A stretch of 64,000 nucleotides of DNA from Eriocheir sinensis (taxonomy: Eukaryota; Arthropoda; Malacostraca; Decapoda; Varunidae): NCBI RefSeq assembly GCF_024679095.1, contig NC_066571.1, forward strand, positions 747,320 to 811,319, in the 5' to 3' direction. Below are positions 1 to 11,156 of this stretch, one piece after another; position 1 is the first letter of the stretch, and every line of letters begins with the position of its first letter. The translations under genes and the position numbers were made by a program. The notes under the pieces were generated by a model. The model saw nothing but the letters and a program-made list of their open reading frames with translations, searched no databases and was not told the DNA's origin.

Positions 1-103
1 TTGACAGGCTGTGCCATTGCCATGTTTTATGTTATGTTTATATATAACAATATTCTTATATTTTAAAGGCAATAAATATTTACTTACTTACTTACTTACT
101 TAC
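1..103 (+). repeat. 3' tail of an unidentified retroposon, (TTAC)n
   Basis: An AATAAA-like signal is followed by five or more TTAC units and stops exactly where similarity to the downstream LTR begins (about 104). It looks like the 3' tail of a LINE or SINE whose insertion cut off the outer end of the LTR at 104-1061. Its body lies outside the window, so the family cannot be named. Confidence 0.4.
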
Positions 104-1061
104 ACACACAACCTAACCCAGTCCTTGAGGGTACTTGTAATAACCTCTACAGGGGTGACTAAGGAGAGACTCCACTCCTTCCAGGTGCCAGGAACAGTAA
201 CACACTTCACAACACTAACACAATATGTATATACTAAAAGCCCCAACCCACTCCCACACACAACAGGTTACAGTAAGGACCAGCTAACCTATCTAACTTA
301 AGTTAAAACCATGTGGTGGAGATGAGGTTCGATACTTAGCGTGCACGTGGTCAGCCAAAGGACGAGACACTCCTCTCAGCTCCTGCCCGGAGCCCGCTTG
401 CAGCGCAAAGACACTCCTGGTGGGGCAGCTAGGGCCCTCTGCATGTGGTCGGCGATGAAACTGCCCCAGAAACCTTCACGGACACATGCAGACACAGGAG
501 GAAGCCGGCTGGTAGCAGCGTAAACACCACAGGCAGAAGGAGGGAACGCGTGCAGACGCTACGAGGTCAGGAACCACAAGGCCAAGCCCGGCCAGCAATG
601 GTCACCGCGGGCAAGCGCGGAAGAACACACAACCCCGCACCTCGCACACACATCAGGGTACTTTGTCATGCTAGCATGCAACATATATGTAAGCAGGAAT
701 TATCCTGCTATCCACTTCTACTCCGATGGGCGTCCTGTAAATTCAAGCTCAGAATTAACAGATGATGAAAGAAAAAGAGAGAGGGATGAGCCAACACTGT
801 CTGGCAACTCCGCGCCAGCCGCGGGGCACAGGTCTCCATCCGCACTGCAACTAGTTACATCCATCCAAGGCTGCTGTGGGATAAACGTAACGTTAGTAGG
901 ATGTATGACGAGCCAGGGACACCTCTGGACACCCTGCAACATGAAATAAGCGGCATGACACTCAGATGATTACTGGTATATCAAGGATGGAGGCATGCTG
1001 ACACTGGAAGAAAACGTATCACTATCAGAGAAAACGGTGTGTCATGGGGCAGACCGTGACA
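104..1061 (-). repeat. 3' LTR (truncated) of the Gmr1-order Gypsy element
   Basis: This stretch matches, piece by piece, 5880-6190, 23332-23351 and 35041-35658, which together form the other LTR. The inner boundary ends in TGACA at 1057-1061. The other LTR starts TGTCA at 5726 and ends TGACA at 35658, giving the TG...CA ends of an LTR. About 155 bp present at 5726-5880 are missing here, replaced by the (TTAC)n tail. The short frames inside are not conserved as proteins and I do not call genes in it. Confidence 0.8.
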
Positions 1062-1072
1062 CTCGCCCTCAC
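1062..1072 (-). promoter_or_regulatory. Polypurine tract next to the 3' LTR
   Basis: On the minus strand GTGAGGGCGAG directly abuts the TGTCA start of the 3' LTR. This is the position where plus-strand DNA synthesis is primed in LTR elements. Confidence 0.5.
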
Positions 1073-1187
1073 AAAGAAAATTTTATCCTGGAAACAAATA
1101 AATTAGCGTACAGATAAAATTTGAAAATCCTAGCTTGCCCTAGTTACATGATAGCACAGTGGACTGTCCTCGGGTGCTTTCACACAT

Positions 1188-1247
1188 AAGCTTCTTGAGG
1201 GTAAAACCTCCTGGTCTTGTATCACCAGGAGGAAACTCCTGAAGCTT
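1188..1247. other. Imperfect stem-loop in the element's 3' untranslated region
   Basis: The arms start with AAGCTTC and end with the inverse GAAGCTT. The inner 9 bp, CCTCCTGGT / ACCAGGAGG, pair perfectly around a short loop; the middle of the stem is mismatched. It lies between the end of RNase H and the polypurine tract. Confidence 0.5.
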
Positions 1248-1488
1248 ACGGGGAGGTCCCCTCGGACACAGCTAGGGTCAAACACCCACATTTAGTATTT
1301 TTTGTGTGGTGTAGTGTCTGTTGTACACAGTGTAAATGGGACATGAGTGTGTGTTGACAATAATGCATCATAGACAACCACAACAACCACTTCCATACAG
1401 TCCAGCACCAGTAGCTACAACATGCGACTCTTGAGCGGCACTTTTCCTCGTATGACGCCTTGACACGGGGAGGTTGAGAACACTGCTG

Positions 1489-1818
1489 TTACATGTACGA
1501 GTACATCCTGCCGGAGGGGCTAACCTGAGGCGCAGGAGGGCCCTCATACGACCAGACCATCCATCCAGCTGCTGCACCATTAACCAAGTCTGGTTCTCCC
1601 CCTTCAACAAGGCGAGACAGAAGGTCGGCACCCACATTGCTAGTTCCCTTGATGTATCGGATGCTGAAGAGAAACTGCTGCAGGTAGAGGCCCCATCGGG
1701 TGAGTCGAGCGTTAGTCGTCCTACTTGGCCGCAGGTGAGTCAGAGGCATATGGTCCGTCTCCAGCACGAAGGAAGCACCGTACAGGAAAAAGTAGAACTT
1801 CTTGATGTCCTCGACCAC
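1489..1818 (-). pseudogene. RNase H C-terminal part of pol (Gmr1-order element)
   Basis: This 109-aa frame continues RNase H after a frameshift around 1815-1835. It shows ETDHMPL, which holds a conserved RNase H acid residue, then a TNARLTRW segment, and KGTSNVGADLLSRL, the usual end of Gypsy RNase H with its last acidic residue. It is the last recognisable coding domain before the 3' LTR; no integrase follows it, unlike ordinary Gypsy elements. RNase H removes the RNA strand of the RNA-DNA hybrid during reverse transcription. Confidence 0.75.
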
Positions 1819-3022
1819 GGACAGGCACTCCTTTCAACAGTGCTGTAGTTCCTCTCCACTGCCTTGAACCTCCTGCTGTGGTATGCGACAGGGTGCAGTT
1901 CTCCATCCAATTCCTGAAGTAGGATGGCGCCCAGGCCATCCTCCGATGCATCCGTCCGCAGTACAAAACCCTTTTTGAAGTTGGGCAGCTGGGGAATCGG
2001 GTCACTGCAGAGCAGCTGCTTGAGCATCCTGAAGGTTTTCTCTTGGGCATCACCCCAGTGAACCTTGTTGGGGGCGTTCTTCTTCAGCAGGTCATACAGT
2101 GGCAGGGCAGTCACGGCAAAGTTGGGAACGAAGTTCCTGTAGTATCCGGCTAACCCGACAAAGACCCTCACTTGCTTCTTGGTCAGAGGGCGCGGGGCGT
2201 CACGGATCTTCGTCACCTTCTCCTCTTGACACCTGCACTTCCCGGCTCCAACAATGTGCCCCAGAAACACGACAACTTGCTGGGCTACTTCACACTTGCT
2301 AGGCTTGACCGCCATCCGGACTCTCTGCAGGCGGTTGAATACATCTTGGAGAACCTTGAGGTGATCCTCGAACGTAGCCGAATGAATGAGAAAGTCATCC
2401 ACAAACACCTCAACACCCTCCACGTTACTCAGCACATCCCTCATTGTTCGGTTGAACACTGCCGGAGAGTTGGTCAAGCCGAAGGGCAGAACCGTATACT
2501 CGTTGAGACCCCACGGTGTACCAAATGCCGTCACCTTGCGGCTTTCTTCATGTAGTGGAATCTGGAAGTAACCCTTCGTCAGATCAAACTTGGTGAAGTA
2601 GCGCGAGTTCGCCAGGCGTGCAAAGATAACCCCGTCAAACATGGGTTCCGCAATGGTCCTGGTGACTGCGTTCACCTTCCTGTAGTCGCCACAGATCCTC
2701 ACACTTCCATCCTTCTTCTTTACCACAACCATCGGGTTATTTTAGCTGGAGGTTGACTTCTCAATCACGCCGGCCTCTTCCATGGCATCCAGTTCCTTCT
2801 TGACGCTGGGTAGAAGCTTCTGAGGTATTGGGTAAGACTTACTTGGACTGGTTCCTCGCTGGTCAGCCCAATCCTGTGAGGCTCCACTCTTGAAAGGGGA
2901 GGCTTGTCGGAGAAGACCTCTGCATGCTGGTTTAGGAGACTTGCGATGGCTGTCCTTTGTTCACCCGTCAAGTGATGGCTGATGGCAACGTTCTCATGGT
3001 GTTCCGTCTGTTGCAGTTGCAC
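1740..3022 (-). pseudogene. Reverse transcriptase and RNase H N-terminal part (Gmr1-order element)
   Basis: The pre-RT segment (3022-2765) has the usual LLNQHAEVFSDKPPLSR-like text. An in-frame TAA near 2744 then sits where a Trp codon is expected, and the RT frame runs 2732-1740. Motifs in order: KKKDGSVRICGDYR, FTKFDLTKGYFQIPL, LPFGLTNSPAVF, the catalytic VFVDDFL (most relatives have Y-x-DD), FLGHIV, VGLAGYYRNFVPNF, and the RNase H start RTDASEDGLGAIL. The frame is lost about 25 residues before its end. RT copies element RNA into DNA in virus-like particles. The sequence is clearly Ty3/Gypsy-type; its position downstream of integrase is the odd part. Confidence 0.88.
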
Positions 3023-3229
3023 AGTGATGGGGCCGTCCCCTCGTCGTCAGATATTATCACTGAGACACCACACAACTCTTGCGATGGCCCTTCCCTAGAC
3101 CCAAGGGTTGCGACTGGCATCTCATCTCTATGATAATGGTCCTATATGATGCCAAGGAGTTGCTGCTGCTCCAAGGTGAAGTTCCTTCCTGCTGCTGCAG
3201 CTGCCGTCTCCTCTGGTGGCTGAAAGTAC

Positions 3230-4038
3230 TACCTCAGCATGTTGATGTGGAACCTCTTCCGCTCCGTTCCCATCTTCACAATGTACTTCAGGTCCGACAC
3301 ACGCTCCACCACGTCCTATGGACCCTTCCATTGCGCCAACAGTTTGTTGTGGGCAGTGGCCAAGAGAACGAGGCACTTATCACCAGGTGTCAGCCTGCGG
3401 AGACGAGCCGTCTTGTCGAAGTGAGCTTTCTGAGCTTACCTTGCCTTGGTGAGCTCTTGTCGTGCCAACTCACATGTTGCCTGGAGACGCTCGGAGAGGT
3501 CAAGTACGTAGCTGTAGGTGCTCTTCACGTCGACGTCCACGCATGAGTCATCCCACAGCTCCCTCAGCACTTGAATCGGCCCCCTGACTGTTCTTCCGTA
3601 CAGCAACTCAAAGGGGGAGAATTTCAGTGACTGCTGAGGTGCCTCCCGATAGGCGAAGAGGAGCGGATCGATGAACCGATGCCACTCCTTGGGTTGCTCA
3701 GCCGTCATTCTTCTTAGCATCTTCTTCAAGGTCCCGTTGTATCTTTCTATAAGTCCGTTGGCTTGTGGGTGGTATGGCGTGGTGCGGAGCCCCTTAATGG
3801 ATAGGAGCCGCATCAGGTCATCCCACATCCGATATGTAAACTGTGACCCACGGTCAGTCAGCACTTGCCGAGGCAGCCCCACGCGTGAAAACACTTCCAT
3901 CAAGGCTTCTGCCACAGTCACGGCCTCGATGTTCTTCAGGGGTATTGCCTCTGGCCACCGCGTGCTGAAGTCAACGAGGGTGAGGATATACCTGAAGCCC
4001 CCGCTTGAACGTGGCTCCACAGGCCCCACAATGTCCAC
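3230..4038 (-). pseudogene. Integrase catalytic core and GPY/F-like module (Gmr1-order element)
   Basis: The open frame 4038-3436 starts MDIVGPVEP (first catalytic Asp), has VLTDRGSQF (second Asp) and NGLIERYNG (Glu), which completes the DDE triad. It then has FAYREAPQQS and PFELLYGR, typical of Gypsy integrases. In another minus frame (about 3380-3230) a LLAQWKGP segment followed by VVERVSDLKYIVKM and HINML matches the GPY/F module at the integrase C-terminus; the GPY tyrosine codon is a TAG. Integrase inserts the cDNA into the genome. Here it is followed by the pre-RT and RT, not by the LTR. Confidence 0.85.
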
Positions 4039-4772
4039 ACCAATCCTCTATCCATGGTGCGCTGACAGATGCTGCAGGAGCGCACCAGACGGCTGACGTC
4101 GGCAGTCATCCCAGGCCAGAAGAATGATGCTTCGATCCGTTGCAAGGTCTTCTGTCGACCCATGTGCCCGGCCAGGGTGCTTGCATGCCCCAACTTGAAC
4201 ATTGCGTGCCGGTACTTGGCTGGCACCACAAACTGCAGCTTCTCCTCGCCTGATGGGGACTGCAGTAGCCGATACAGGCGGTTCCTCTTCTTCACGATAG
4301 TGACAGCGGCGTCTTCCCGCACCGTTCGAGATGTACCTTCTAGGTGTTGCCTTCGCAGATACCTGAACGTCGGGTCTGACCAGTGCTCCTCGACGACATC
4401 TTCACTCTTCGTTAGTTCTTCTACCGTTGGAACCACCAGTGGCACGGAAGGCCTCGGCCTCCTTGCCCCGGCTCGTGTGGTGACAGCAGCCACCGTGTCA
4501 CAGGGCGTCTGGGTGCTCGCCTCCGTTCCTGCGTAGCTTCTTGCTCCAGAAATGTTTCCAATGACGAGATCATAGAGAGGATCTGGTAACGCTGCGGCGG
4601 TGATCCTTCCTGTGTAGAATGGTGACTCCACTTGAACCCTCACTTCGGGACACGTAACTTTGGATGAGTCCATCTGTTTGAGGTGAATCCTGTTCCCTGT
4701 GTAGTGTGCCTGGCGCACACGTTGCTGGCTCACGACACAGCCCATTGCACCCGAGTCGCGCATCACAACCAT
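3936..4772 (-). pseudogene. Aspartic protease and integrase zinc finger (Gmr1-order element)
   Basis: This 278-aa frame begins with a retropepsin active-site motif (MRDSGAMG, the variant of D-[ST]-G) and has YDLVIGN about 65 residues on, matching the second conserved protease loop. After a linker comes the integrase H2C2 zinc finger: HAS..AGHMGRQKT, FFWPGM, then CSICQ. It overlaps the start of the integrase-core frame, where a frameshift separates the two (about 4040). The protease cuts the polyprotein. Its direct junction to the integrase finger confirms that no RT lies between PR and IN. Confidence 0.78.
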
Positions 4773-4816
4773 CTCCTGCCCTTCCAGGTTCCCTTGCTGT
4801 GTGATAAAGCCAGAGG

Positions 4817-5635
4817 TCAGGGAGCAGGCTGTCCCACTTGTCTGAAGACTCCACTTGGGTGGTGGACCATTGCTGCGGCTTCCTGGCGAGCTGAACAGTC
4901 CACGCTGTCCCTAGGAGGCTCCCCTGTGCCCTGTGGAGAGTAGCTGTAAGTAACGTCGGTGGCTTGTTCACTTGCCACAGCTGCCGTCTGCCAAGATCCT
5001 TTGTAGCCCTGCCGTTGGTAGTGTCCACGACTCTTCACCCAAGGCTCCTTCCTTTCCTGGTGTTGCTGCTGCCTCTGTTGGCCGGTGCGGTCGCCAGGCT
5101 CGTTCCTCCCCACTTCAGCAGGTTTACCAGCAAGCAGCTCCTTGGGGTGGTGGGAGAAACTCTTGTTGGCCTGTTGGCTACCGTTCGGGAAGCTTCCTTT
5201 CTTTCACATCCTCTTCTCATAACCGTGGGCTGAGAACCATCCATCAGCGACTTCTGCGAGGGCTTCCCGAGAGCTCACCTTCTTTATTCGGGCCAGGGCC
5301 AACAGGTCCGGGGGTACATGAGGGCTCAAACTGCTCGCGGAGAATCATGTCGAACAGCCCTTCGTAGTTCCTGAGGCTGCCGTCCTTGTCCAGCCATTCC
5401 ATGAGGCTGGTGATGAGAGCTTTTCCTCTTGCATCTGACGTTCGTGGTCTCTCTGGGCCTTGACCTCCTCTTGGTGCTGCTCATAGCACCGTTGCTCCCT
5501 CTCCCGTTCTTGTGTGACGTAATCCTGAAGCTTCTCACCCGTCAGCCCAAAAGCTTCACCCTGCCGGATAAAGGCGTCGGTAGACCGACGTGTAAACACC
5601 ATATTTCCTGGCTGTCCTACACGAACTGCACGCAA
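4817..5635 (-). pseudogene. Degenerate gag (Gmr1-order element)
   Basis: The first 96 codons (5635-5345) hold a charged, Glu/Gln/Arg-rich segment (QEREREQRCYEQHQEEV), probably a coiled coil. Further gag-like text continues in shifted frames to about 4817, rich in Gln, Arg and Gly. I do not see an intact CCHC zinc knuckle. Assignment rests on position between the primer binding site and protease and on composition; the sequence alone would not identify it. Confidence 0.5.
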
Positions 5636-5704
5636 AAGGGAGTGAAGCTATACTGACACCTGCTTCTTGCCTAGGCCTAGAGAACACCTGCCACCCTAAA
5701 GAGG

Positions 5705-5722
5705 TCCTTTGTCCGGGCGCCA
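5705..5722 (-). promoter_or_regulatory. Primer binding site
   Basis: On the minus strand TGGCGCCCGGACAAAGGA starts three bases after the LTR end. TGGCGCC is the common complement of a tRNA 3' end (with CCA) in retroelements. I cannot name the tRNA from memory. Confidence 0.65.
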
Positions 5723-5725
5723 AAA

Positions 5726-6190
5726 TGTCAAGGTTATGCTAGGGTTAGGTAAATTATGATTAGAGAAGGCGTGCCGGCCAAGAGAGCCCTCACTCAGCCT
5801 GCAGGTACCACGTGGACCTTCTCCGATGCTGCTGGTTAGAATTGGACCTGCAAGGAAGACAACACACACACACATACACACAACCTAACCCAGCCCTTGA
5901 GGGTACTTGTAATAACCTCTACAGGGGTGACTAAGGAGAGACTCCACTCCTTCCAGGTGCCAGGAACAGTAACACACTTCACAAAACTAACACAATATTC
6001 ATTTACTAGAAGCCCCAACCCACTCCCACACACAACAGGTTACAGTAAAGACCAGCTAACCTAGCTAACTTAAGTTAAAATCATGTGGTGGAGATGAGGT
6101 TCGATACTTAGCGTGCACGTGGTCAGCCGAAGTACGAGACACTCCTCTCAGCTCCTGCCCGGAGCCCGCTTGCAGCGCAAGCACACTCCT
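5726..6190 (-). repeat. 5' LTR, piece 1 (inner part) of the Gmr1-order element
   Basis: It begins TGTCAAGG at 5726, three bases from the primer site. From about 5880 it matches 104-430 almost base for base and breaks off within CTCCTGG, where the Harbinger element begins. The match resumes at 23329-23332 with the next LTR bases. Confidence 0.85.
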
Positions 6191-6361
6191 GGGGTGGAAT
6201 TCACAAACATACTCAATAACTACGAACTAACATAACTACGCACTATTGATTTAGCGACCGACGTTAGCGTCAGATTCACGAAGCAAACCTTAGATGGTAG
6301 TTAGAGGCGCGCTAAGTCAGCAAGGCCGCTGACTGGATAAGCGTCATCGATGACGTCATCG
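6191..6361 (+). repeat. Left terminal region of the Harbinger element
   Basis: It contains the left terminal inverted repeat, an ACTACG-rich segment also seen at the right end (23274-23305), and the perfect 14-bp palindrome CGATGACGTCATCG at 6348-6361, whose core GACGTCATCGAT recurs in the right-end iterons. The Gypsy fragment begins directly after the palindrome. Confidence 0.65.
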
Positions 6362-8369
6362 TTTTGCGTCCAAGCATCACATACTTAGGCCATGTACTAG
6401 ATCAGAATGGTGTACATACGACTCCTGACAAGGTCAAGGCTATTTTTAACTATCCTGTGCCCACAGACGTGAACATCAGGAAGCTTTTGATTGCCTTAGA
6501 ACAACACTAACATCCCCGCCTGTCCTGGCCTACCCAGACCACACAAAAGACTTTTTCCTGTACACAGACGCTTGTGGCAAGGGCCTAGGAGCCGCTCTCA
6601 TGCAATATGATGTTAGAAATAAATTACAACCTCTAGCATATGCAAGTCGCACGCTCAACAAAGCCGAATCAAACTACAGTACTACCCACCTTGAGGCCCT
6701 TGCGGTCGTGTGGGCATTACGTCATTTTCGTGACATCATTTATGGCTACACTATCCATGTCAGAACCGACCACGCAGCCGTGGTGGAATTATTCAATACT
6801 AAAACCCTCACGGGGAAATTGGCCCGATGGAGCCTCATTGTCCAAGACTTTAATCCCTCATTTGCTCATGTCCCTGGAGCAGTAAATCAGGTAGCGGACG
6901 CCCTATCCAGAAATATCGGCGCGATAATGGACATGGATGTAGATCATTTTGATGACCCAAGTCGAACTCATGACCCAACTTTGAATGATTCCATACGCGC
7001 AGCGCAACAATCGGATAACTTCTGTCAACCCATCCTATACTATCTGCAGAGTGGCGACCCCAATTCCTTACCAACGCTTCCTGTCCCCTTAACTGACTTT
7101 GATCTCAACGACGGCATCCTCGTCAGGAATACATACATCACAACTAAATACGGTCCGCATAGGGAAGTTACACAAATCGTCGTACCAGAAAGCCTAGTCT
7201 CTATGATCTTGCATAACATACATTCTTCCCCTCATGCAGGCCATCCTGGAAAAAGTAGAGCTTTGATGCAAGCCCGTTTGTTATATTATTGGCCGCGTAT
7301 GCGGCTCGACATCATTGATTACATCAACAACTGCCACATTTGTGCAGAAAATTATGGATCCATTACTCAGCAAGTCCCCATCAAAAGCTATCCCATACCT
7401 TTAGAGCCATGGGATACCATTGCTATTGACCTATTGAAATTACCCCAAACTACTGAAGGCCACAAATACCTATTGGTTGCCATTGATCATTTCAGTCGTT
7501 TCTCGGTTCTAGTTCCCATAGTGGACAAGCAAGCAACTACTGTGGCTAAAGCTCTCATTGATGAAGTCTTTTGTAAATATAACACCCCTAAAGTCCTCAT
7601 CTCAGATAATGGCACAGAATTTAACAATAAAATCTTGGAGGCAATCTGCAGGGAATACCAAGTTGATAAGGTAAATACCATGGCTTATCATCCAGCTTCC
7701 AATGGCATGGTCGAGCGACAAAATCGAAAAATCATTCAGACACTTCGCTCTCTGGTCGGTGATGTCTCAGTAACTTGGCACGAATGGATGCCTCAGGTAA
7801 TGGCTTCTCTTAACTCATCTCTCCATAAATCAATAGGTGACACACCTCATTTTGTCATTTTTGGCCAGGACCATCGGTTGCCATACTCATTCCTCCTCAA
7901 AGAGGACACACCCATCTATAATTTTGATGACTACGTCCGAGTCAGAGGGACAGACTTCCAGAAGATCTATAAACGGGTTACCTCCAACATCGAGGATAGC
8001 AAGGCTGCCATGAATGCGTCACAATGGAAATCAGCAACCGACAAATTATTGGTCACAGGGGACATTGTCTATTTAAAAATTCAGGAACCCAAAAACAAAC
8101 TAGCACCTCGCTTTGAGGGACCGTACCGAGTACTGTCCTACGACAAAGGGAATAAGGTCAAGATCCGCCACCTGACTACCTTGGAAACGAAGCTTGCACA
8201 CCTAGACCACCTAAAACGCACTAACCGACCTTCTTCCTCAACCTGTGAGGAGTCGACCCCTGCGCCTGACGACCCTCTAACGACACCGACAAATACTCCA
8301 GGCCCAGCTGAGGTGGACACTACCAACGACTACAGGAAGAAACTAAGATCATACACATCTGCACACTGA
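6362..8369 (+). pseudogene. pol fragment: RT end, RNase H, integrase (env-bearing Gypsy)
   Basis: The RT remnant (TYLGHVLDQNGVHTTPDKV) ends at about 6481, where an internal deletion removes the RT-RNase H linker. An open frame then runs from about 6483 to the TGA at 8369. It holds RNase H (YTDACGKGLGAAL, RTDHAAV, VADALSRN), the integrase zinc finger (HSSPHAGHPGKS, CHICAE), and the core with Asp in TIAIDLLKL, Asp in LISDNGTEF and Glu in NGMVERQNR, so the DDE residues are intact. A C-terminal GPYRV segment resembles the GPY/F module. The stop precedes the env start by 110 bp. This is one of the best preserved pol pieces in the window. Confidence 0.88.
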
Positions 8370-8479
8370 TGCATTTGTACGGAGAACCATCTTCATCCCT
8401 TAGTGTTCCTTCTCTTCTCCCACAATTTTATTTTACCTTATCCATCCACTAACCACTTCTATTATCTCACCCAGTTGCG

Positions 8480-10176
8480 ATGCTACTCCCTTGCCTATGT
8501 GTCTTGGGAGGTGTTCTCCTGGTCCTCCCCACAAATGCCACGAAGCAGCCCTCCTATGAACAACACCTACGTGTGGGGGCAATCGTGGAGCCAGACGGCC
8601 CCGTGATGGTGGTGGAGGACGTGGTCGATGTCCGCATTACCCTATGCGATTTTCGTGAGCTGGAGCGACTCCATATACCCCAGTTCCGGCGCCAGATCCA
8701 GCAAGCGGAAGCGGTTCTCCAGCAGACCTCGGACGCAGTTCATAAACTAAACCATCCACTCACGCTGACATATTTCTCTACTCTCATGCTATCTTTCCTA
8801 AATATCCGACAATCCTTTGATAGTCTGCTAGAATGGACCCCTTTTTCAACTTACCTTAAAACACCAGTAGCCCACGCCAGGTCCAAGCGTGGTCTCATCG
8901 ACATTGGTGGGAGATTGTTAAAAGGCCTCATTGGTACAGCTACAGATGCCGATGTTGCTGAAGTTCACGATCAGTTAGACAAATGGGGTACTATTTTGAA
9001 TAACCAGGCCATTGTTCTCAGTTCCCAAAACAAAGCTATTGAGACGGTTGTTAAGACTCAAAAAGTTATCATAGACCGCCTCAACAACTTCACATCCCTC
9101 ATAACCCAGCTTCAGCAGGTCCAACACCAGTACTTATTGGCTCACCATTTGGCTTTAATGGCTGCAAACCTCAGAGCTGTCTACCTTGCAATCACAAATT
9201 TTAAATTAGCACTGCAGGACACATTTACACTACTCAGAGACGTGTTAGATGGTGTTGTAACCCCTTCCCTTCTCACCCCTCAGGAACTTATGCATGTCAT
9301 TGATTGGGCCAGAACAGAAAAAGGCTTAACTCCTGTTTTCAGTGAGACCCAGGTTCAATATTATTATCCCTACATGGAGGCAACATTGACTACAGATGGT
9401 ATCTTGGTGCATATACCCTTTAGGTCGCCAGATATGTTCACTATCTATCACATTCATCCCTTCCCTACAGTTGTCAATTCTTCCATCTACCAACTATCTA
9501 CATCTCATGCCACTCTCTTGGTTTCATCAGATTTCATGCACATTGCTTTTCCAGCTGACTTTCATGATTGCCATATCACCCGATTCCAGATGTACCTTTG
9601 CCCTGCTTACCAGTACGTCTTTTTGCCTACCAGTAATTATCCTTGTGAGCTGGGTCTAGTTAGAAACTCCCCAATTGAATCTCTGTGTCTTTTCACCCCA
9701 GTCGAGGATACCACCATCTTCCACCTTAGAGTGAAACCCTGGCGTTACTTCTATTTCCATCATTCCATTGCTCTTACAGTCACTTGCCCTGGATCCCGAC
9801 CTAGCAACACCGCTGTCCACGGCTCCTTTGTCATCTTGGAGGCCTGCAGTCTCACATCCCACAACCTAACCACTAAACAATCTAACCATCTATTGCTTAA
9901 CCAAACCTTTCATACCTACAACTCAAACCCTTACACTCTTTAGGAGACACCTTACCCAAACTCATAGCACCGAACATCACCCTACAACCCATTTCCTCTC
10001 TCACCATCTGGCCAGAACTTCGCCCCGACACTGTATACCCCATCCTCGCGTCACTGACTACGGTACTGACGCTCACTGTGATCCTAGCTACCCTCCTCAT
10101 CTGTGTCTTCCACCGCCGCTACGCCTTCCTGCGTCGAGCCGTCCTCCAGCGCCCCTTACAGCCAGCAACGGCATAG
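8480..10176 (+). pseudogene. Envelope-like fusion glycoprotein gene, frame broken before the membrane anchor
   Basis: The 487-codon frame (8480-9943) begins with a hydrophobic signal peptide (residues 1-20). A furin-type site RSKR (residues 134-137) is followed directly by a Gly/Ile/Leu-rich segment resembling the fusion peptide of baculovirus F proteins and insect errantivirus Env. Next come heptad-like stretches (about 165-260), a Cys-containing domain and several N-x-[ST] sites. The frame stops at 9941-9943. A different frame, 9943-10176, encodes a transmembrane helix and a short basic tail, so the gene has a frameshift between ectodomain and anchor. In the family, Env mediates membrane fusion; this copy cannot make the full protein. 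Its place directly behind integrase is the canonical env position. Confidence 0.8.
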
Positions 10177-11150
10177 GCCATATTCCCGTTGTCCAATAAT
10201 ATTTTTTTTTTCCGTTGAGCATAATTGTATTCATATGCCATTTATCTATAACCAGAGGACAGGATAATTTCTTTACAATAACTAACTAACATGCAAGTCC
10301 TCTGTGATATGTATTTATTTACCATTTGTATACACACCTATATATCCATATACAACCATTTTTTTGTTTCCATATTTTAACTTAACCATGTATGTATTCC
10401 CATACCATTTATTCCATGATCATGATCATATTTTCTACTATATATTATTTCTCATGTTATATTTAGTTAATAAATCATTCTCCCGGGAGTTTAGATATTA
10501 GCAAACAAATATTTTTTTTTGTGCACTTATCTTTATTAATTTAGACACCATTACTCTTGGTAATGTAACCATGTGCCAATTGTTTAACTGCATTTAACTG
10601 CTATTTGTCCCTCATGGGCTTATCATCCTGTATCCCATTCATTATTTTTTTTTCCCATTCCCTTATACTGTGTACTTCCTTTCTCGTCTTCATACTTTCT
10701 ATACCTCATTTTGCCCGGCCATCCTTGTACATAGAGTTTTACTCTCATCGTGGCGTGGGCGCCACGCTAGCCTGACCGAGCATTGTAAACATGTAAATAT
10801 TAATCCTAACTATCTATCCGTTTCCACTTCTTCTCCTTCTATCTGTATAAATCCTTTTGTGACTAGGCAACCTCATGAACGAAAGATGACGCACATAGCT
10901 TGTGCGGCTGCCGAGAGCAGTCATCATTTCGTCTCGATAGAGTTCACATCTCACGCTCCGTGTAAGACACAAAACCAGTAAAAAAGACAAGTTAAGCAAG
11001 GACTTTAACTCCAAACCTGCTAAACTTATAATCGGACTCACGGCGAATCACAGGTCCCGCAACGGTATCAGCTGTGTTTACATAGGTAAGTGCCGAAACT
11101 ATTTAATAAAGTCAAATTACAGAAACAGGCTGCTGAACACTACAACAGTA
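10177..11150 (+). repeat. Putative 3' untranslated region and 3' LTR of the env-bearing element
   Basis: AT-rich non-coding sequence follows env, with a TATA-like GTATAAATCC near 10845 and AATAAA-like motifs near 10470. I could not identify a polypurine tract or TG...CA boundaries because no second LTR exists to compare with. Harbinger sequence must resume before 11157. Confidence 0.35.
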
Positions 11151-11156
11151 AACCAA

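Larger units (their letters stand above)
6362..10985 (+). mobile_element. 5'-truncated Gypsy-type element with an envelope-like gene
   Basis: Homology starts abruptly inside RT (a TYLGHVL segment) and continues through RNase H, integrase, an env-like gene and an AT-rich 3' region. No 5' LTR, gag or protease is present. The 3' boundary is not visible and is placed near the last AT-rich, LTR-like sequence; it could extend to about 11150. The pol sequence is related to the other Gypsy element at 24067-31110. Confidence 0.75.

Noticed and set aside
445..949. Frames inside the LTR, also present at 35040-35546
   Set aside because: They are conserved only because both LTRs are copies; no protein motif, and the frames differ between the copies.
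3079..3546. Plus-strand 155-codon frame (and 2172-2555, 3671-4096, 4069-4536)
   Set aside because: Shadows of the minus-strand pol gene with its catalytic motifs.
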